Shown: positions 9,503 through 23,862, counted from the stretch's first letter. The stretch: 64,000 bases of DNA from Amaurobius ferox (GCA_951213105.1 OX578145.1:6375191-6439190); one strand, 5' to 3'. The notes: generated by a model from the sequence alone, not told the origin. A program made the numbers and translations.

Positions 9503-11286
9503 ACTATGCCACGAGTTAAATAAGTTTGAGAATCACTGCCATAGAGTGACCTTAATCTTACGAAACTTTCGTCACCGAGTTAATACACTCATCATGTGCA
9601 ATACTGTCCGATCGAAAAGCAGCATTCTCCGGATGGATCCTTCCGGCCATTTCTACCTTGCAATGGATTGTAAAGTCAAGACATTCGGCTTCGAGTGAGT
9701 TACGCAGCCTGCAATTCCATTTCGTTTACCATAAATCCGCTTTCAGTGGAAGGTTAGAAGGGGCCACACATTAAGGGAAGAACCTTTCGCCGAGATATTC
9801 ATTGGAGGGAGTCTGGTAAAAAAGGCGCCACGTCTACGTTTGTCCTACTCCCAGAGAAGATAATTATTTTTTTTCTACCCGCAAAAAGGCCTACTTTATG
9901 AGTTGTGTTTGCAAGTCCGGGGTTACAATGTATATTTAGATCACGGCCAAAATATTTTTAACATTTTTCTACAGAAACACGGGTGCGGAAATCGTGGCGA
10001 AAAGTCACTATTTCGGAGTTTAAACTGAAATGAGATCTGAAAATGGTTCGGATGAATGAGAAACCGAAAAATGATTGCAAAGACATCCCTCGAGAAAAAG
10101 AACTATCTGATAAAAGGATCCATCCATTTCGTTGACACCAGAATGGATGGTTTTCGCGGACGTCACAGTCGTCAGGTCCTCCAATAAATAGAATGACTTC
10201 GTAGATATATTTCTAGTATAGGTGCTTTTCTTTATACTAGCGGAAAAGCTAAATCCAGTTCAAAAGTGTTGAAAAAAAAAAAACCTGCAAAATTCCGCTA
10301 ACTTCGTGTCCATCTATTATGATTTCACGTGGGTGGAGATTGTATATCCATTTGTATTCCTCTGTACCACGATTTTCCAAACTATTCCACCTTATATATT
10401 GTATTATAGTATATTGTAAGACATTTCTCGTTTGTAGGTTGTCATAAGGTAAATTGTCCTTACCAAAAATTACTATACCAGGACTTACCTTGGATGCCTT
10501 CACTAAGGGTGGAGCATGGGAACGCCTGGTTCTCAAGCCGGAGAGACAAATACACAAGATATAAAATAAACACACTTATTTACATTGATCAATTTCTTTA
10601 ATATTTAATTTCATAGATATCTATATATCTTGATTATTAAGATTATTCATAAATCCATTTTTTATGACACCTCTAGCTCTACTAATATTTCATTAACAAA
10701 CATATTTATACACATAATTTAATTGACACATATATTTAGACACTTTAGTTTAATCTACCCAAAACATCTAAGTAGTTCTTTTAGCTTAAAATACAAGAGC
10801 TCGTTTTTACGATTGGGATTCGTACGAACTAATTGTTAGTTATGAGATAACCGTTATGTGTGCCTTCCGTGATAACTAGTGACAATTGTAACACATAAAT
10901 ACCTATTCTCTTGCATTTTGACATTTAATCGCGCCATCACTATGCTGGATGATACGCATCCCATTCCCGAGCCACGCTTTCTTTATGCGCTCACCGAAGA
11001 TATAACCGTAGATATTTTTTTGAAACACTAAATTGGCATGTTGCTAGGTCGTTGTCGAAAAATCAAATCTGTCGAACTTTCTGGAACAAACTTTGGGACA
11101 ACTTTTTTTGTTTCCCCCTTTGGTTTCATGCCACCTTCTCCCATTTGTCGTTGATGAAGGAGATGAACGCTGTTTATTTATGTTTGCGTTCCAATTGGTT
11201 TCCTCTGCTGCATTTACAGTACTCATTATCTTGCTTGTCATCCGTAATTGCAATATCAACATGTCGTACTAGTATCGTACGACATA
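9503..11286. other. No recognised gene
   Basis: No supported coding frame, RNA gene or repeat array seen. Confidence 0.4.
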
Positions 11287-11735
11287 GGTTATACTAAGGC
11301 TCCTCTATATACGAGCTGACTCATCAAGCATATTGAAGCCCACCATAGCTGGATGCGCAATCCATTAGCATTAACTCTATTCGTATTTTTAATTTAGGAA
11401 GTATAATTGAACTAATTATGGGTGATTGTTCTGCACCGAACTGCTCTAATCATTCTAAAAAGGGTTTTAGGCTATTTCGCTTTTCTAGAAACGAAGAAAG
11501 AAGAAAACAATGGCTAATAAATAATTGGATACCCGATAGTGGAGCATACTTGTGCGAACTAAGTTCTACAATATTCTAATTGAAACGTCTTTTTTCATAT
11601 AAAGTATTTATTTTAAACACATGTTTTATAATTTCTGTAACTGTAGTATGGAACCCTATGGGCTTGATATGCTTGATAAGTCAGCCTCAATATGCTTGAT
11701 AAGTCAGCCTGTAGTAGAGGAGCTCTAGGTTATAC
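11287..11735. mobile_element. MITE-like inverted-repeat unit enclosing a THAP fragment
   Basis: An inverted repeat of about 55 bp bounds the unit. On the left is CTCCTCTATATACGAGCTGACTC through CATCAAGCATATTGAAGCCCA (11307-11342). On the right is TGGGCTTGATATGCTTGATAAG through GTAGAGGAGCTCTAGGTTATAC (11657-11735), where the AATATGCTTGATAAGTCAGC segment is duplicated. Because a THAP domain lies inside, a P-element-like origin is plausible. No target duplication was clear. Confidence 0.55.
11418..11579 (+). pseudogene. THAP zinc-finger fragment
   Basis: A 53-aa frame begins MGDCSAPNCSNHSKKGFRLF and continues FRFSRNEERRKQWL, then WIPD and LCEL. This is the start of a THAP domain, a C2CH DNA-binding zinc finger found at the N-terminus of P-element transposases and many animal regulators. 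The first two cysteines (C4, C9) and the third (in LCEL) are present, but the final zinc-binding His (normally in a Cys-x-x-His pair) is missing and a stop follows after STIF. The fragment would not fold as a complete finger. It could also be an exon cut at a splice site. Position between inverted repeats favours a relic of a DNA transposon. Confidence 0.65.
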
Positions 11736-14390
11736 AGTCCGGAATAATAAAGGAGAGCGGGGTCATCTAGGGGAGATGGTTGTAATAGTAGTTTGTTTAC
11801 AAGATAGTGCCATTTAATGGTAGATCAGCCGTACTCCATCTAAAGGTGTACTCTAGTCTCACAACAGAAGATCCACTCAGTTCGGTGAAGGACGTCGAGG
11901 TAGAATGATTTTTTTTTTTACAAATGTCAGAATTTTTTGCAAATAAGCATTTTCGCTTATTTTTTTTGAATGAGTAGGTCTTTGAAATAACACATTAAAA
12001 TGAGCCGTTTAAATGTCCAGAAATCGAATTCGTAGGTCAACCGTTTTTAGATAATACACAAACATGCCGATTCCATTTTACCATCGGATTTACTCAGACC
12101 TAAATATTGTAATTATTTATAATTTTTATTTCGTCCATATTTCTCGACTTGTTTATTATTATTATTTTTTTAAATTTAGTATCTTTTAGACACAAAATGT
12201 TCCATACCGGAGTAGTGTCATTATGACCATCTCGCTTGATTTTCAGCCCGATAAAAGATACCTCTCTCAGACTGATTGAAACGGGTCTGAGCTACTTGCA
12301 ACATGATCTAAACAGCATTTCGTCTCAGCGTAGGTGCTCCCGATATGAAGGGGGTGCAGAGAGAATGAGATCAGTCTTCTCACGCGGGTGGTATTGAGAG
12401 ACCCGGAAGAAGAGTTGCTCCTCGGGAGACAGCTTTCCTTTGTTGGAAAAACCATTCACAAATAGTAAAGTAAGAGTTCGATATTACTTGCAGCTTTTCT
12501 TAACGTCGCAGTGCTTCAATATTCAAACGATGATACTTTCGGTGATGACAATGACACCTTCGGTGATGACAATACCTTCGGTGATGACGATGATACATAC
12601 GTACAAACGATGATACCTATATACATCTGGCTCAAGCAAGCTTGGCCGGGTCGATGTGTGGAAAGCAACTCATTAAAGAAATAAAACTGAAACTGGAGTT
12701 GAGAATGTAAAAAATATAAGAGCGGAAAAAGAGAAAAGGGGCAGTGTTTAACTTTTCATTCTATTAAAATTTAACTCAATTTTTAATGATGGAATGCATA
12801 AAAGGGAGCCATCGCTCAGTTAGAAATAATGGCTCACTCGAATGGTGAGATGTTTTGGGAATAATATTGGTTATTTTGTGAATTATTTGAGCATTTCATG
12901 GCTGTTTCATGATATTTGACAGTTGAATGACCTTGTAAGATCACTCAACAATTGTCGAGTGTTTAAGATTAGGAGTGCTTGTCAATAAACGTGTTAGTTA
13001 TTCAGAAATTGCATCCTGAGAGCACACCCACGATTCCAGAGGATGTAACACTATCCAATAATCAAACAAAATTAGCAACTTTCGATGTATATTAAAAAAT
13101 ATTAGAGAATTCTGCTGATCCCAATTTTTCGAATAGGACGATATATATCGGATCAAGTAAAAAATGCAAATTTCGATGTACTTAGAAAAATAAAATAGGG
13201 AAGGGAATTGTGCCACGCATTCGGTTGAAACATCGTTGGAAAGAGCGTCCTTCGATCTCTCCGAGAGTGTCAAGATGAAAACTCTGTGATAATATTTCAA
13301 ATCATTGAAAAATGTATTTGTGCGAAATATAAAATAACTAAAATAGAATGGCTGAAGTATAAACTAACTAAAAAATGAATTCAAAATTAAAAAAATAACG
13401 CGGAGGTGCACTTTCCCGGGTCCTTAAACAAGTACCTGTGTACCCAATCACGGTCGTACGACACTTAGATGGATCGCTACAGACTGCACACACGCACATT
13501 TTCCTTTATTATGCAAGATTGGATCGTTGAAATTTGTAACTGAGTTTTAAGTAGATTTTTTTTTTTTTTTTTTTTTTTTGCAACACCGCCACAAGAAAAA
13601 ATGAATTTAAACCGCACATTGGGTGTCATTTTAAATAAATATCCACGGTACTGTATGCCATTAGACTCAATGAATGCAATATGGAAGAAAGAAAAGAAAA
13701 TACAGTTGAGTCTGTAGGGAAAGCTGCCCACATCCGATTTTTTGAGTCAACAACATTTGAAATGATATAGAGCGCAAAAGACGCGAATACCCCCAGCGAA
13801 ACATCTTTAAAACATTTTCTGCGTTTGAGTCCAATATCACGTGTTGCTTCGGGGTAGAGCGGCAGAAAAAAACTCGTCTCCTATTCCGAATGTACCAGAG
13901 TCTGACAGCTTCCTCGCATAACGGGTTTTGCGTTTCACAACAAACTCCCCCGTAAACGTCCTCGGGAAGGAGAAGAGAAAGAGTCGGTTGACTCCGGTGA
14001 ATGTCATAACCGTCTTGTCGAGCCTCCAAACACCGCGTATGGCTCGTGGCCAAAGGGGACACAGGGCGAGACGTTTGCTTCAACTGGGACAGCCACCAGC
14101 AACACATCTAAATAAAAATCGAACACAAGTGAGCGTAGAAACATAACGGTGCCCGAATAATACGAATGGCCAAGCATCTGTATCGCCTCGTTGCGAATGC
14201 AGGGCTCCCACTTTAGAAGCCCCCATTTCTCGAGATTTGAGGGGCTTGGATACGATTACAAAATTTTAGTTAATTGCGTCATTCTCTAACTGGGAGGAAA
14301 TTATCTTATTTGGCGAAATTCCTTAATTCTCATAAATTCTCTTATTTGGGGAAATAAAAAAAAAAACAAAACATAAACAAAAAATTCTAT
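11736..14390. other. No recognised gene; minor simple repeats
   Basis: A short degenerate repeat (TTCGGTGATGACAATGA-like, three to four units) lies at 12537-12590 and a poly-T run at 13557-13579. No supported gene. Confidence 0.45.
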
Positions 14391-14395
14391 GCCAG

Positions 14396-17300
14396 AACCC
14401 AAAGAGACAGAACTTAATGCAAGAACCTAATGCAAGACTCTAAAGAGACAGAACTTAATGCAAGAACCTAATGCAAGACTCTAAAGAGACAGAACTTAAT
14501 GCAAGAACCTAATGCAAGACTCTAAAGAGACAGAACTTAATGCAAGAACCTAATGCAAGACTCTAAAGAGACAGAACTTAATGCAAGAACCTAATGCAAG
14601 ACTCTAAAGAGACAGAACTTAATGCAAGAACCTAATGCAAGACTCTAAAGAGACAGAACTTAATGCAAGAACCTAATGCAAGACTCTAAAGAGACAGAAC
14701 TTAATGCAAGAACCTAATGCAAGACTCTAAAGAGACAGAACTTAATGCAAGAACCTAATGCAAGACTCTAAAGAGACAGAACTTAATGCAAGAACCTAAT
14801 GCAAGACTCTAAAGAGACAGAACTTAATGCAAGAACCTAATGCAAGACTCTAAAGAGACAGAACTTAATGCAAGAACCTAATGCAAGACTCTAAAGAGAC
14901 AGAACTTAATGCAAGAACCTAATGCAAGACTCTAAAGAGACAGAACTTAATGCAAGAACCTAATGCAAGACTCTAAAGAGACAGAACTTAATGCAAGAAC
15001 CTAATGCAAGACTCTAAAGAGACAGAACTTAATGCAAGAACCTAATGCAAGACTCTAAAGAGACAGAACTTAATGCAAGAACCTAATGCAAGACTCTAAA
15101 GAGACAGAACTTAATGCAAGAACCTAATGCAAGACTCTAAAGAGACAGAACTTAATGCAAGAACCTAATGCAAGACTCTAAAGAGACAGAACTTAATGCA
15201 AGAACCTAATGCAAGACTCTAAAGAGACAGAACTTAATGCAAGAACCTAATGCAAGACTCTAAAGAGACAGAACTTAATGCAAGAACCTAATGCAAGACT
15301 CTAAAGAGACAGAACTTAATGCAAGAACCTAATGCAAGACTCTAAAGAGACAGAACTTAATGCAAGAACCTAATGCAAGACTCTAAAGAGACAGAACTTA
15401 ATGCAAGAACCTAATGCAAGACTCTAAAGAGACAGAACTTAATGCAAGAACCTAATGCAAGACTCTAAAGAGACAGAACTTAATGCAAGAACCTAATGCA
15501 AGACTCTAAAGAGACAGAACTTAATGCAAGAACCTAATGCAAGACTCTAAAGAGACAGAACTTAATGCAAGAACCTAATGCAAGACTCTAAAGAGACAGA
15601 ACTTAATGCAAGAACCTAATGCAAGACTCTAAAGAGACAGAACTTAATGCAAGAACCTAATGCAAGACTCTAAAGAGACAGAACTTAATGCAAGAACCTA
15701 ATGCAAGACTCTAAAGAGACAGAACTTAATGCAAGAACCTAATGCAAGACTCTAAAGAGACAGAACTTAATGCAAGAACCTAATGCAAGACTCTAAAGAG
15801 ACAGAACTTAATGCAAGAACCTAATGCAAGACTCTAAAGAGACAGAACTTAATGCAAGAACCTAATGCAAGACTCTAAAGAGACAGAACTTAATGCAAGA
15901 ACCTAATGCAAGACTCTAAAGAGACAGAACTTAATGCAAGAACCTAATGCAAGACTCTAAAGAGACAGAACTTAATGCAAGAACCTAATGCAAGACTCTA
16001 AAGAGACAGAACTTAATGCAAGAACCTAATGCAAGACTCTAAAGAGACAGAACTTAATGCAAGAACCTAATGCAAGACTCTAAAGAGACAGAACTTAATG
16101 CAAGAACCTAATGCAAGACTCTAAAGAGACAGAACTTAATGCAAGAACCTAATGCAAGACTCTAAAGAGACAGAACTTAATGCAAGAACCTAATGCAAGA
16201 CTCTAAAGAGACAGAACTTAATGCAAGAACCTAATGCAAGACTCTAAAGAGACAGAACTTAATGCAAGAACCTAATGCAAGACTCTAAAGAGACAGAACT
16301 TAATGCAAGAACCTAATGCAAGACTCTAAAGAGACAGAACTTAATGCAAGAACCTAATGCAAGACTCTAAAGAGACAGAACTTAATGCAAGAACCTAATG
16401 CAAGACTCTAAAGAGACAGAACTTAATGCAAGAACCTAATGCAAGACTCTAAAGAGACAGAACTTAATGCAAGAACCTAATGCAAGACTCTAAAGAGACA
16501 GAACTTAATGCAAGAACCTAATGCAAGACTCTAAAGAGACAGAACTTAATGCAAGAACCTAATGCAAGACTCTAAAGAGACAGAACTTAATGCAAGAACC
16601 TAATGCAAGACTCTAAAGAGACAGAACTTAATGCAAGAACCTAATGCAAGACTCTAAAGAGACAGAACTTAATGCAAGAACCTAATGCAAGACTCTAAAG
16701 AGACAGAACTTAATGCAAGAACCTAATGCAAGACTCTAAAGAGACAGAACTTAATGCAAGAACCTAATGCAAGACTCTAAAGAGACAGAACTTAATGCAA
16801 GAACCTAATGCAAGACTCTAAAGAGACAGAACTTAATGCAAGAACCTAATGCAAGACTCTAAAGAGACAGAACTTAATGCAAGAACCTAATGCAAGACTC
16901 TAAAGAGACAGAACTTAATGCAAGAACCTAATGCAAGACTCTAAAGAGACAGAACTTAATGCAAGAACCTAATGCAAGACTCTAAAGAGACAGAACTTAA
17001 TGCAAGAACCTAATGCAAGACTCTAAAGAGACAGAACTTAATGCAAGAACCTAATGCAAGACTCTAAAGAGACAGAACTTAATGCAAGAACCTAATGCAA
17101 GACTCTAAAGAGACAGAACTTAATGCAAGAACCTAATGCAAGACTCTAAAGAGACAGAACTTAATGCAAGAACCTAATGCAAGACTCTAAAGAGACAGAA
17201 CTTAATGCAAGAACCTAATGCAAGACTCTAAAGAGACAGAACTTAATGCAAGAACCTAATGCAAGACTCTAAAGAGACAGAACTTAATGCAAGAACCTAA

Positions 17301-19405
17301 TGCAAGACTCTAAAGAGACAGAACTTAATGCAAGAACCTAATGCAAGACTCTAAAGAGACAGAACTTAATGCAAGAACCTAATGCAAGACTCTAAAGAGA
17401 CAGAACTTAATGCAAGAACCTAATGCAAGACTCTAAAGAGACAGAACTTAATGCAAGAACCTAATGCAAGACTCTAAAGAGACAGAACTTAATGCAAGAA
17501 CCTAATGCAAGACTCTAAAGAGACAGAACTTAATGCAAGAACCTAATGCAAGACTCTAAAGAGACAGAACTTAATGCAAGAACCTAATGCAAGACTCTAA
17601 AGAGACAGAACTTAATGCAAGAACCTAATGCAAGACTCTAAAGAGACAGAACTTAATGCAAGAACCTAATGCAAGACTCTAAAGAGACAGAACTTAATGC
17701 AAGAACCTAATGCAAGACTCTAAAGAGACAGAACTTAATGCAAGAACCTAATGCAAGACTCTAAAGAGACAGAACTTAATGCAAGAACCTAATGCAAGAC
17801 TCTAAAGAGACAGAACTTAATGCAAGAACCTAATGCAAGACTCTAAAGAGACAGAACTTAATGCAAGAACCTAATGCAAGACTCTAAAGAGACAGAACTT
17901 AATGCAAGAACCTAATGCAAGACTCTAAAGAGACAGAACTTAATGCAAGAACCTAATGCAAGACTCTAAAGAGACAGAACTTAATGCAAGAACCTAATGC
18001 AAGACTCTAAAGAGACAGAACTTAATGCAAGAACCTAATGCAAGACTCTAAAGAGACAGAACTTAATGCAAGAACCTAATGCAAGACTCTAAAGAGACAG
18101 AACTTAATGCAAGAACCTAATGCAAGACTCTAAAGAGACAGAACTTAATGCAAGAACCTAATGCAAGACTCTAAAGAGACAGAACTTAATGCAAGAACCT
18201 AATGCAAGACTCTAAAGAGACAGAACTTAATGCAAGAACCTAATGCAAGACTCTAAAGAGACAGAACTTAATGCAAGAACCTAATGCAAGACTCTAAAGA
18301 GACAGAACTTAATGCAAGAACCTAATGCAAGACTCTAAAGAGACAGAACTTAATGCAAGAACCTAATGCAAGACTCTAAAGAGACAGAACTTAATGCAAG
18401 AACCTAATGCAAGACTCTAAAGAGACAGAACTTAATGCAAGAACCTAATGCAAGACTCTAAAGAGACAGAACTTAATGCAAGAACCTAATGCAAGACTCT
18501 AAAGAGACAGAACTTAATGCAAGAACCTAATGCAAGACTCTAAAGAGACAGAACTTAATGCAAGAACCTAATGCAAGACTCTAAAGAGACAGAACTTAAT
18601 GCAAGAACCTAATGCAAGACTCTAAAGAGACAGAACTTAATGCAAGAACCTAATGCAAGACTCTAAAGAGACAGAACTTAATGCAAGAACCTAATGCAAG
18701 ACTCTAAAGAGACAGAACTTAATGCAAGAACCTAATGCAAGACTCTAAAGAGACAGAACTTAATGCAAGAACCTAATGCAAGACTCTAAAGAGACAGAAC
18801 TTAATGCAAGTACCTAATGCAAGACTCTAAAGAGACAGAACTTAATGCAAGAACCTAATGCAAGACTCTAAAGAGACAGAACTTAATGCAAGAACCTAAT
18901 GCAAGACTCTAAAGAGACAGAACTTAATGCAAGAACCTAATGCAAGACTCTAAAGAGACAGAACTTAATGCAAGAACCTAATGCAAGACTCTAAAGAGAC
19001 AGAACTTAATGCAAGAACCTAATGCAAGACTCTAAAGAGACAGAACTTAATGCAAGAACCTAATGCAAGACTCTAAAGAGACAGAACTTAATGCAAGAAC
19101 CTAATGCAAGACTCTAAAGAGACAGAACTTAATGCAAGAACCTAATGCAAGACTCTAAAGAGACAGAACTTAATGCAAGAACCTAATGCAAGACTCTAAA
19201 GAGACAGAACTTAATGCAAGAACCTAATGCAAGACTCTAAAGAGACAGAACTTAATGCAAGAACCTAATGCAAGACTCTAAAGAGACAGAACTTAATGCA
19301 AGAACCTAATGCAAGACTCTAAAGAGACAGAACTTAATGCAAGAACCTAATGCAAGACTCTAAAGAGACAGAACCTAATGCGAGACCTTAAAGAGATAGA
19401 ACCAA
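14396..19405. repeat. 41-bp satellite array, about 121 copies
   Basis: A perfectly regular 41-bp period runs for 5 kb: the CAGAAC word is at 14408, 14449 and so on to 19369 (121 steps). The monomer is three parts: acttaatgcaaga (13), acctaatgcaaga (13), ctctaaagagacaga (15), so the first two are themselves a duplication. I noticed only one internal change (A to T at 18811). Both ends break down over about one unit; the right edge reads CCTAATGCGAGACC, then AAAGAGATAGAACC. Since 41 is not a multiple of three, it has no long frame. Confidence 0.98.
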
Positions 19406-21410
19406 AACAGACTAACGTAATGAATCCGTATTTAATTTGAACTTATAAATTATAGGATAATCGGTTTTTCGGCTCGGGAGTTTTATCTGGACAGTTAATA
19501 GGATCGCACTGCGTGAGGTCGCGGTTTAAATTCGGTCAAAGTTTCATATCTGGTACTTTTCTCATTTGAATCGGACGAGAAAGTATAAACAATGCGCTTC
19601 TTAATCTCTTTTCGAACAAGACATTCGTGAGTTGGGAATCATTCCCCTGACTTCCTGCGATGTGATTGGACATAAACTAGCCGTTGTACAATGAGAGCAG
19701 TTCCGCAGAAACGTACTCGAGATAAAGTGTCAGTCGGGAAAACAATGAATCCTGCAAGAGACTATTCTTGGCCTATACGACCTCATACGTTGTATTTATT
19801 TTCCGACGAGGATTCTGGCAGCAGTTGGAGCTCATTTTTATATTTGCACTCTCACTTTGTGATGGGATAGAAAATAATTTCTTTATAAGCAGTAAACATA
19901 TTTTTACTTTTTCATAAATATAATGTTGTTTAAAGACTATTCTAAGTAGCTACAAAAGAGGATGGTTGACATCTTTCGCTCATTCGGTTTACTTAACTTT
20001 GCGTGAGCTGCATCTTACGTCGTGATCTAGTTAATTGTGGAAGGTGCGCAAAGTTACTTATATATAAATTGTTCTTCGATGAATAATGGATTTTTATGGT
20101 TTACTTCATTTTTTATATGACAAAGGTTAATATCTTTATTCAAAAAAATAATGAGTAGCGACGTACAAAATGCGAGCCGCCAGTCCTCAGTCTTTGGATA
20201 AGAAATAAACGTTTCGCCGTCGAGGTCTGGTCGATGTCATGTCGTCTGTCATGTGTCGTAAGTACTCTTCTAAAAAAATAGGCTCGAAAAATAATGCATG
20301 CATAATTTTCCCATCGTGTCTGCCACTAAGTGAGTTTAGGGAACGATAACTTAAATGTCCCCTGGGTAGAGAAGAAAAAGCGGATGGCTGTCTGGCATGA
20401 AGCATAAAAAGCTTGTTCATTTCTGAACTTCAATTTTTCAAGTCTTTTCAAAACAATATATTTCTATATTATCTGACTGAGCAACCGGAATTTAGACTAG
20501 CATTCGGAGGAGGGGGGGGATGACTCGTCTTTTTGAAAGAATGTGACCCGTCCATTCATTAAACACATTCATTTTTTTTTTAATTGTACTACCACGTTCT
20601 GTTTTTCGAGAACTTTTATAGCATTTTGTCTGCGAATGACAGCAGGTCAATGGAAAATCAACCCCCAGTCATTTCTGCGAGGGTTGCCTTACGAGAAAGG
20701 TCATTTTTACGTTGTTTAAAAATTGGGAGCGCGATTTGGGAAGGTCTCCTTTGAACGTTTTTATCCTGCATGAATCTAACCTTTGCAACCTGAGATCAAT
20801 TTTCTTAAAATTGTATGCCGGCTACACGGTAGAACTGAGTGCTTCGGTCTCCACCAGAAGAAGCTCGGTCGATGTGTTCCTTTCTGCCCTTAAAGGTATC
20901 TGCTACTCCGTGATAAAATGGCCGAAAACGAAATTGGATGAGTGTCCGGATGAGATGAGGGATTTGTCCGTCATTAAAACTATTTTCGGCGATAGTCATC
21001 TTAAAGTGTATGGAATATTCCGAAATAACAGTTCATTTATTTCATTCATATGTTTCGCAAAACGTAATATTTGCAGAGAAAAATTTTAGAACTTTAAACG
21101 CTGCCCCATCCCCTAGCGATATTCTCAGCTAGGACCCCTATATCTTATCATTTCGTTTATTGACCACCATTTCCTCTGGGCCCCCTTTCGCATGACGGAG
21201 TTTAGAGGTATGGTAGTGCCATCTCTACAGTGACCTAAGAATCCACACAGGGACATTTATTTCGGGTGCAATTTACATACATCCAAGAACAGTGTCGTAA
21301 CAGCCCCAACCCCGACTACTCCATGAGTTAGTTCCTCATAGGGTCCCTATTGGAAAACGAAATCCACCATTGTCACTATACTATTGTCGACCCTTGCCCG
21401 TAAAACCTTG
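19406..21410. other. No recognised gene
   Basis: The frame at 20712-21089 (125 aa) has no recognisable domain or start context and looks random. Nothing else seen. Confidence 0.4.
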
Positions 21411-21418
21411 GCTACGCC

Positions 21419-21646
21419 CAGTGTTTTTTTCAGGATTTTTCAGTCGGAGGTGCCAGGTGGGCCAAATGAAATTTTAGGGGTGGGGGGTGGGGGCAAGTTT
21501 TCTATTTGCCTTATATAAATTATCTAAATGCTGTGTCTCATAAATAGAAACTAGGTTAACATAAAATGTCTCCGCGAGGGGGGGGGGGCGAATAATCGTC
21601 TCCAGGGGGCTTCGCACTCCCGGAGGTATGCCTGAAAGAAACACTG
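21419..21646. mobile_element. hAT-type MITE, copy 2
   Basis: 228 bp with ends CAGTGTTTTTTTCAGG and CCTGAAAGAAACACTG and a perfect 8-bp target duplication, gctacgcc on both sides. The core TAAATAGAAACTAGGTTAAC and G-rich tracts are as in the other copies. This is the best-preserved member. Confidence 0.92.
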
Positions 21647-23862
21647 GCTACGCCTACGTTCCATCTCCACGTTGGTTAGTTCACTCTCTCTCCTTCTCAT
21701 GGAAGGAAATTCCCCGCATATTCTCGTCTCATTCCAATTCGAATCCATAAAATTAAGCGAGGATTGTCTCTCAAAGAATTGAATGAAGTGAAACATTTTG
21801 TTTGGGTCAATGATAAAATAGCTTTGCTTTAGAATTCTGTATTCAATAGAAAAGTAGTGCAAATTAATTTTTAGTGCTGCCATCTATCGTTAGAAATATC
21901 AAGCGAACCGTCGTGGGTATTCATAAAATACTTAGATGGACACTCCTACTAGGCATAACAGCAAGTCACTCGTTGCTAAACAAATGAATCTCAGAATCAA
22001 TTGCTGTTAGAACGGTGAAACAATTCAATTTTCTAAACAAAATCGGGCCCAGTTACAGCGATCCGCTTTTCAGCACCGATAACCGTACTTGCAACCGTAA
22101 CGCTTACCGTGTGCCCAACATTTGAAGGGAACCTTTAAGGTGATCGATGACAACTTTGGAACGCCTCCTATAGATGGCATTTTTTAACCGCGAATACTTG
22201 TCTATTTTTAAATCAGTTTACATAATATGAATGCATAAACTAAAAGGATCCAATGGCACCTTATTTCAGTTCCAAGACTATTTTTAAAATGTTACTCCCA
22301 AAATTGTTGCTACGACCCATTTCTCATTCACAGAATATTTATTGGTTACCCTAGCATCCAAGCGCCCTCGAATGCCATTAAAATAAAATAACCACGAGTC
22401 CTGTGAATTGACTCGACCTTTTAATGGATCGAGTAACGCAAATGAGGGGGAAAATTATTGTATTTTATTTTATTTTTGCACAACATGGGAAAAAATAACT
22501 TTTCATTTAAATAAGTGCAATCCCTGAATTCGGTCTTTCTGCGAAAGCGCGCAAACGATCGCTGCTTTTCCATATGAAGTAATACTATCATTGTTCTCGA
22601 AAATATTCCCAAAATTAGGAAAGCGTTCTCAATCTAGATACACCCGTTTCGCTCTTTCTTACCGCAAAATGGCCGATTCCTGCAATGACTTGCGACGTGA
22701 CGCCATTTTGTGAACCTCTATGGATAAGGCTCCTAAATATAACAACGGCCATTTGGACTCCCGCGACTGCACGGTACAAGGCGAAAAAAGGGTTGCTTTC
22801 TAGAACTTTTAAGGGATTTCGAGAAAATCTAAACATTCCAAACTTGTTTCTTGAAGGATGGCAGCAAAAGCACCCATTTGACAGTCCATTTCCGTAACCA
22901 ATATCAGCTACGTAACATGCGCGCGCCATTGAAATAGCACAAGCAGATGGCAATTAGCTGCATTGAAATGGAGGTTGCGTCAGCCTGTATATTGAGGAGC
23001 TTTATCTATGGAGATGGACCCATTCTATTTCGGTACACAGTTGGCATTCCATTCATAAAGATTGAGCTCCAGCTGCAATAGCCAAACACTCGCAGAATAT
23101 TTTTCCACAGGCCTATTTGTTCTACTAGTTCTAGTTCTTCTTTTTTACCTCACGCGACGGCCCACAAAATTTAAAAACTAGATATGGATTCGTTCTCGAG
23201 GGATTGTGTCTACTCTCCGCAAGCAAACGGTCGAATCTTCCTTGAGTCCCACATTCTGCTCCTAAAATATCGTTAGTGGAAATGTCCCTCACGAGAAAGG
23301 AATCCTGGAAAGTGGAAACCCCAATTCCATCCGTTAAGATCCTTTTGTTCTCTCGACTCTGGATTCTCCGAACAAGAGTCTGATGGCGCCCTTGAAATAA
23401 CGATCCCGCGCCCGGTGACGAGTCTTTTTAGCATTCCCTTTTTTTACCCCACACCCGTGTTAATGACCCGCTTGATCTGGAACGGGATCCAAAAGAGCGG
23501 CAACAAGTTCCACTCGGTCTAAAGTTCTCGAAGAATATTGATCAGCAGCGAACGGGTGGTGGTGGTGATCACTTTAACCTTGGACGCCAATGTCTGCAAA
23601 GGGACATCGAACTGTTTGGGATAGGGTATGTCAAATGCCTGTATTTTGAGAGGTTCTTCGTTTGGGATGGACACCGTCTCACCCGTAAGCAAAAGATTAA
23701 ATGGGCTTGCTGCGACTTCTCTTTCAAATCGGATTCAATGTGGATACACGCACAAACGCGTATAAGTTTGAGCTAAAAAACTACGTTCACAGAAATCAAA
23801 ATTGTGAGAGAAGCCTGCTTTAATCAAATAATAAAAGGTCTTCTAATTTCAGAAACCGCGAA
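21647..23862. other. No recognised gene
   Basis: Contains GTGCTGCCATCTATCG near 21875, a word also found in the SINE-like sequence at 57280. No supported coding frame. Confidence 0.4.

Noticed and set aside
14396..19405. Possible CRISPR array because of regular repeats
   Set aside because: Units are contiguous without spacers and the context is eukaryotic; it is a satellite.
20712..21089. 125-aa open frame
   Set aside because: No domain, composition like random translation, no start or splice context.
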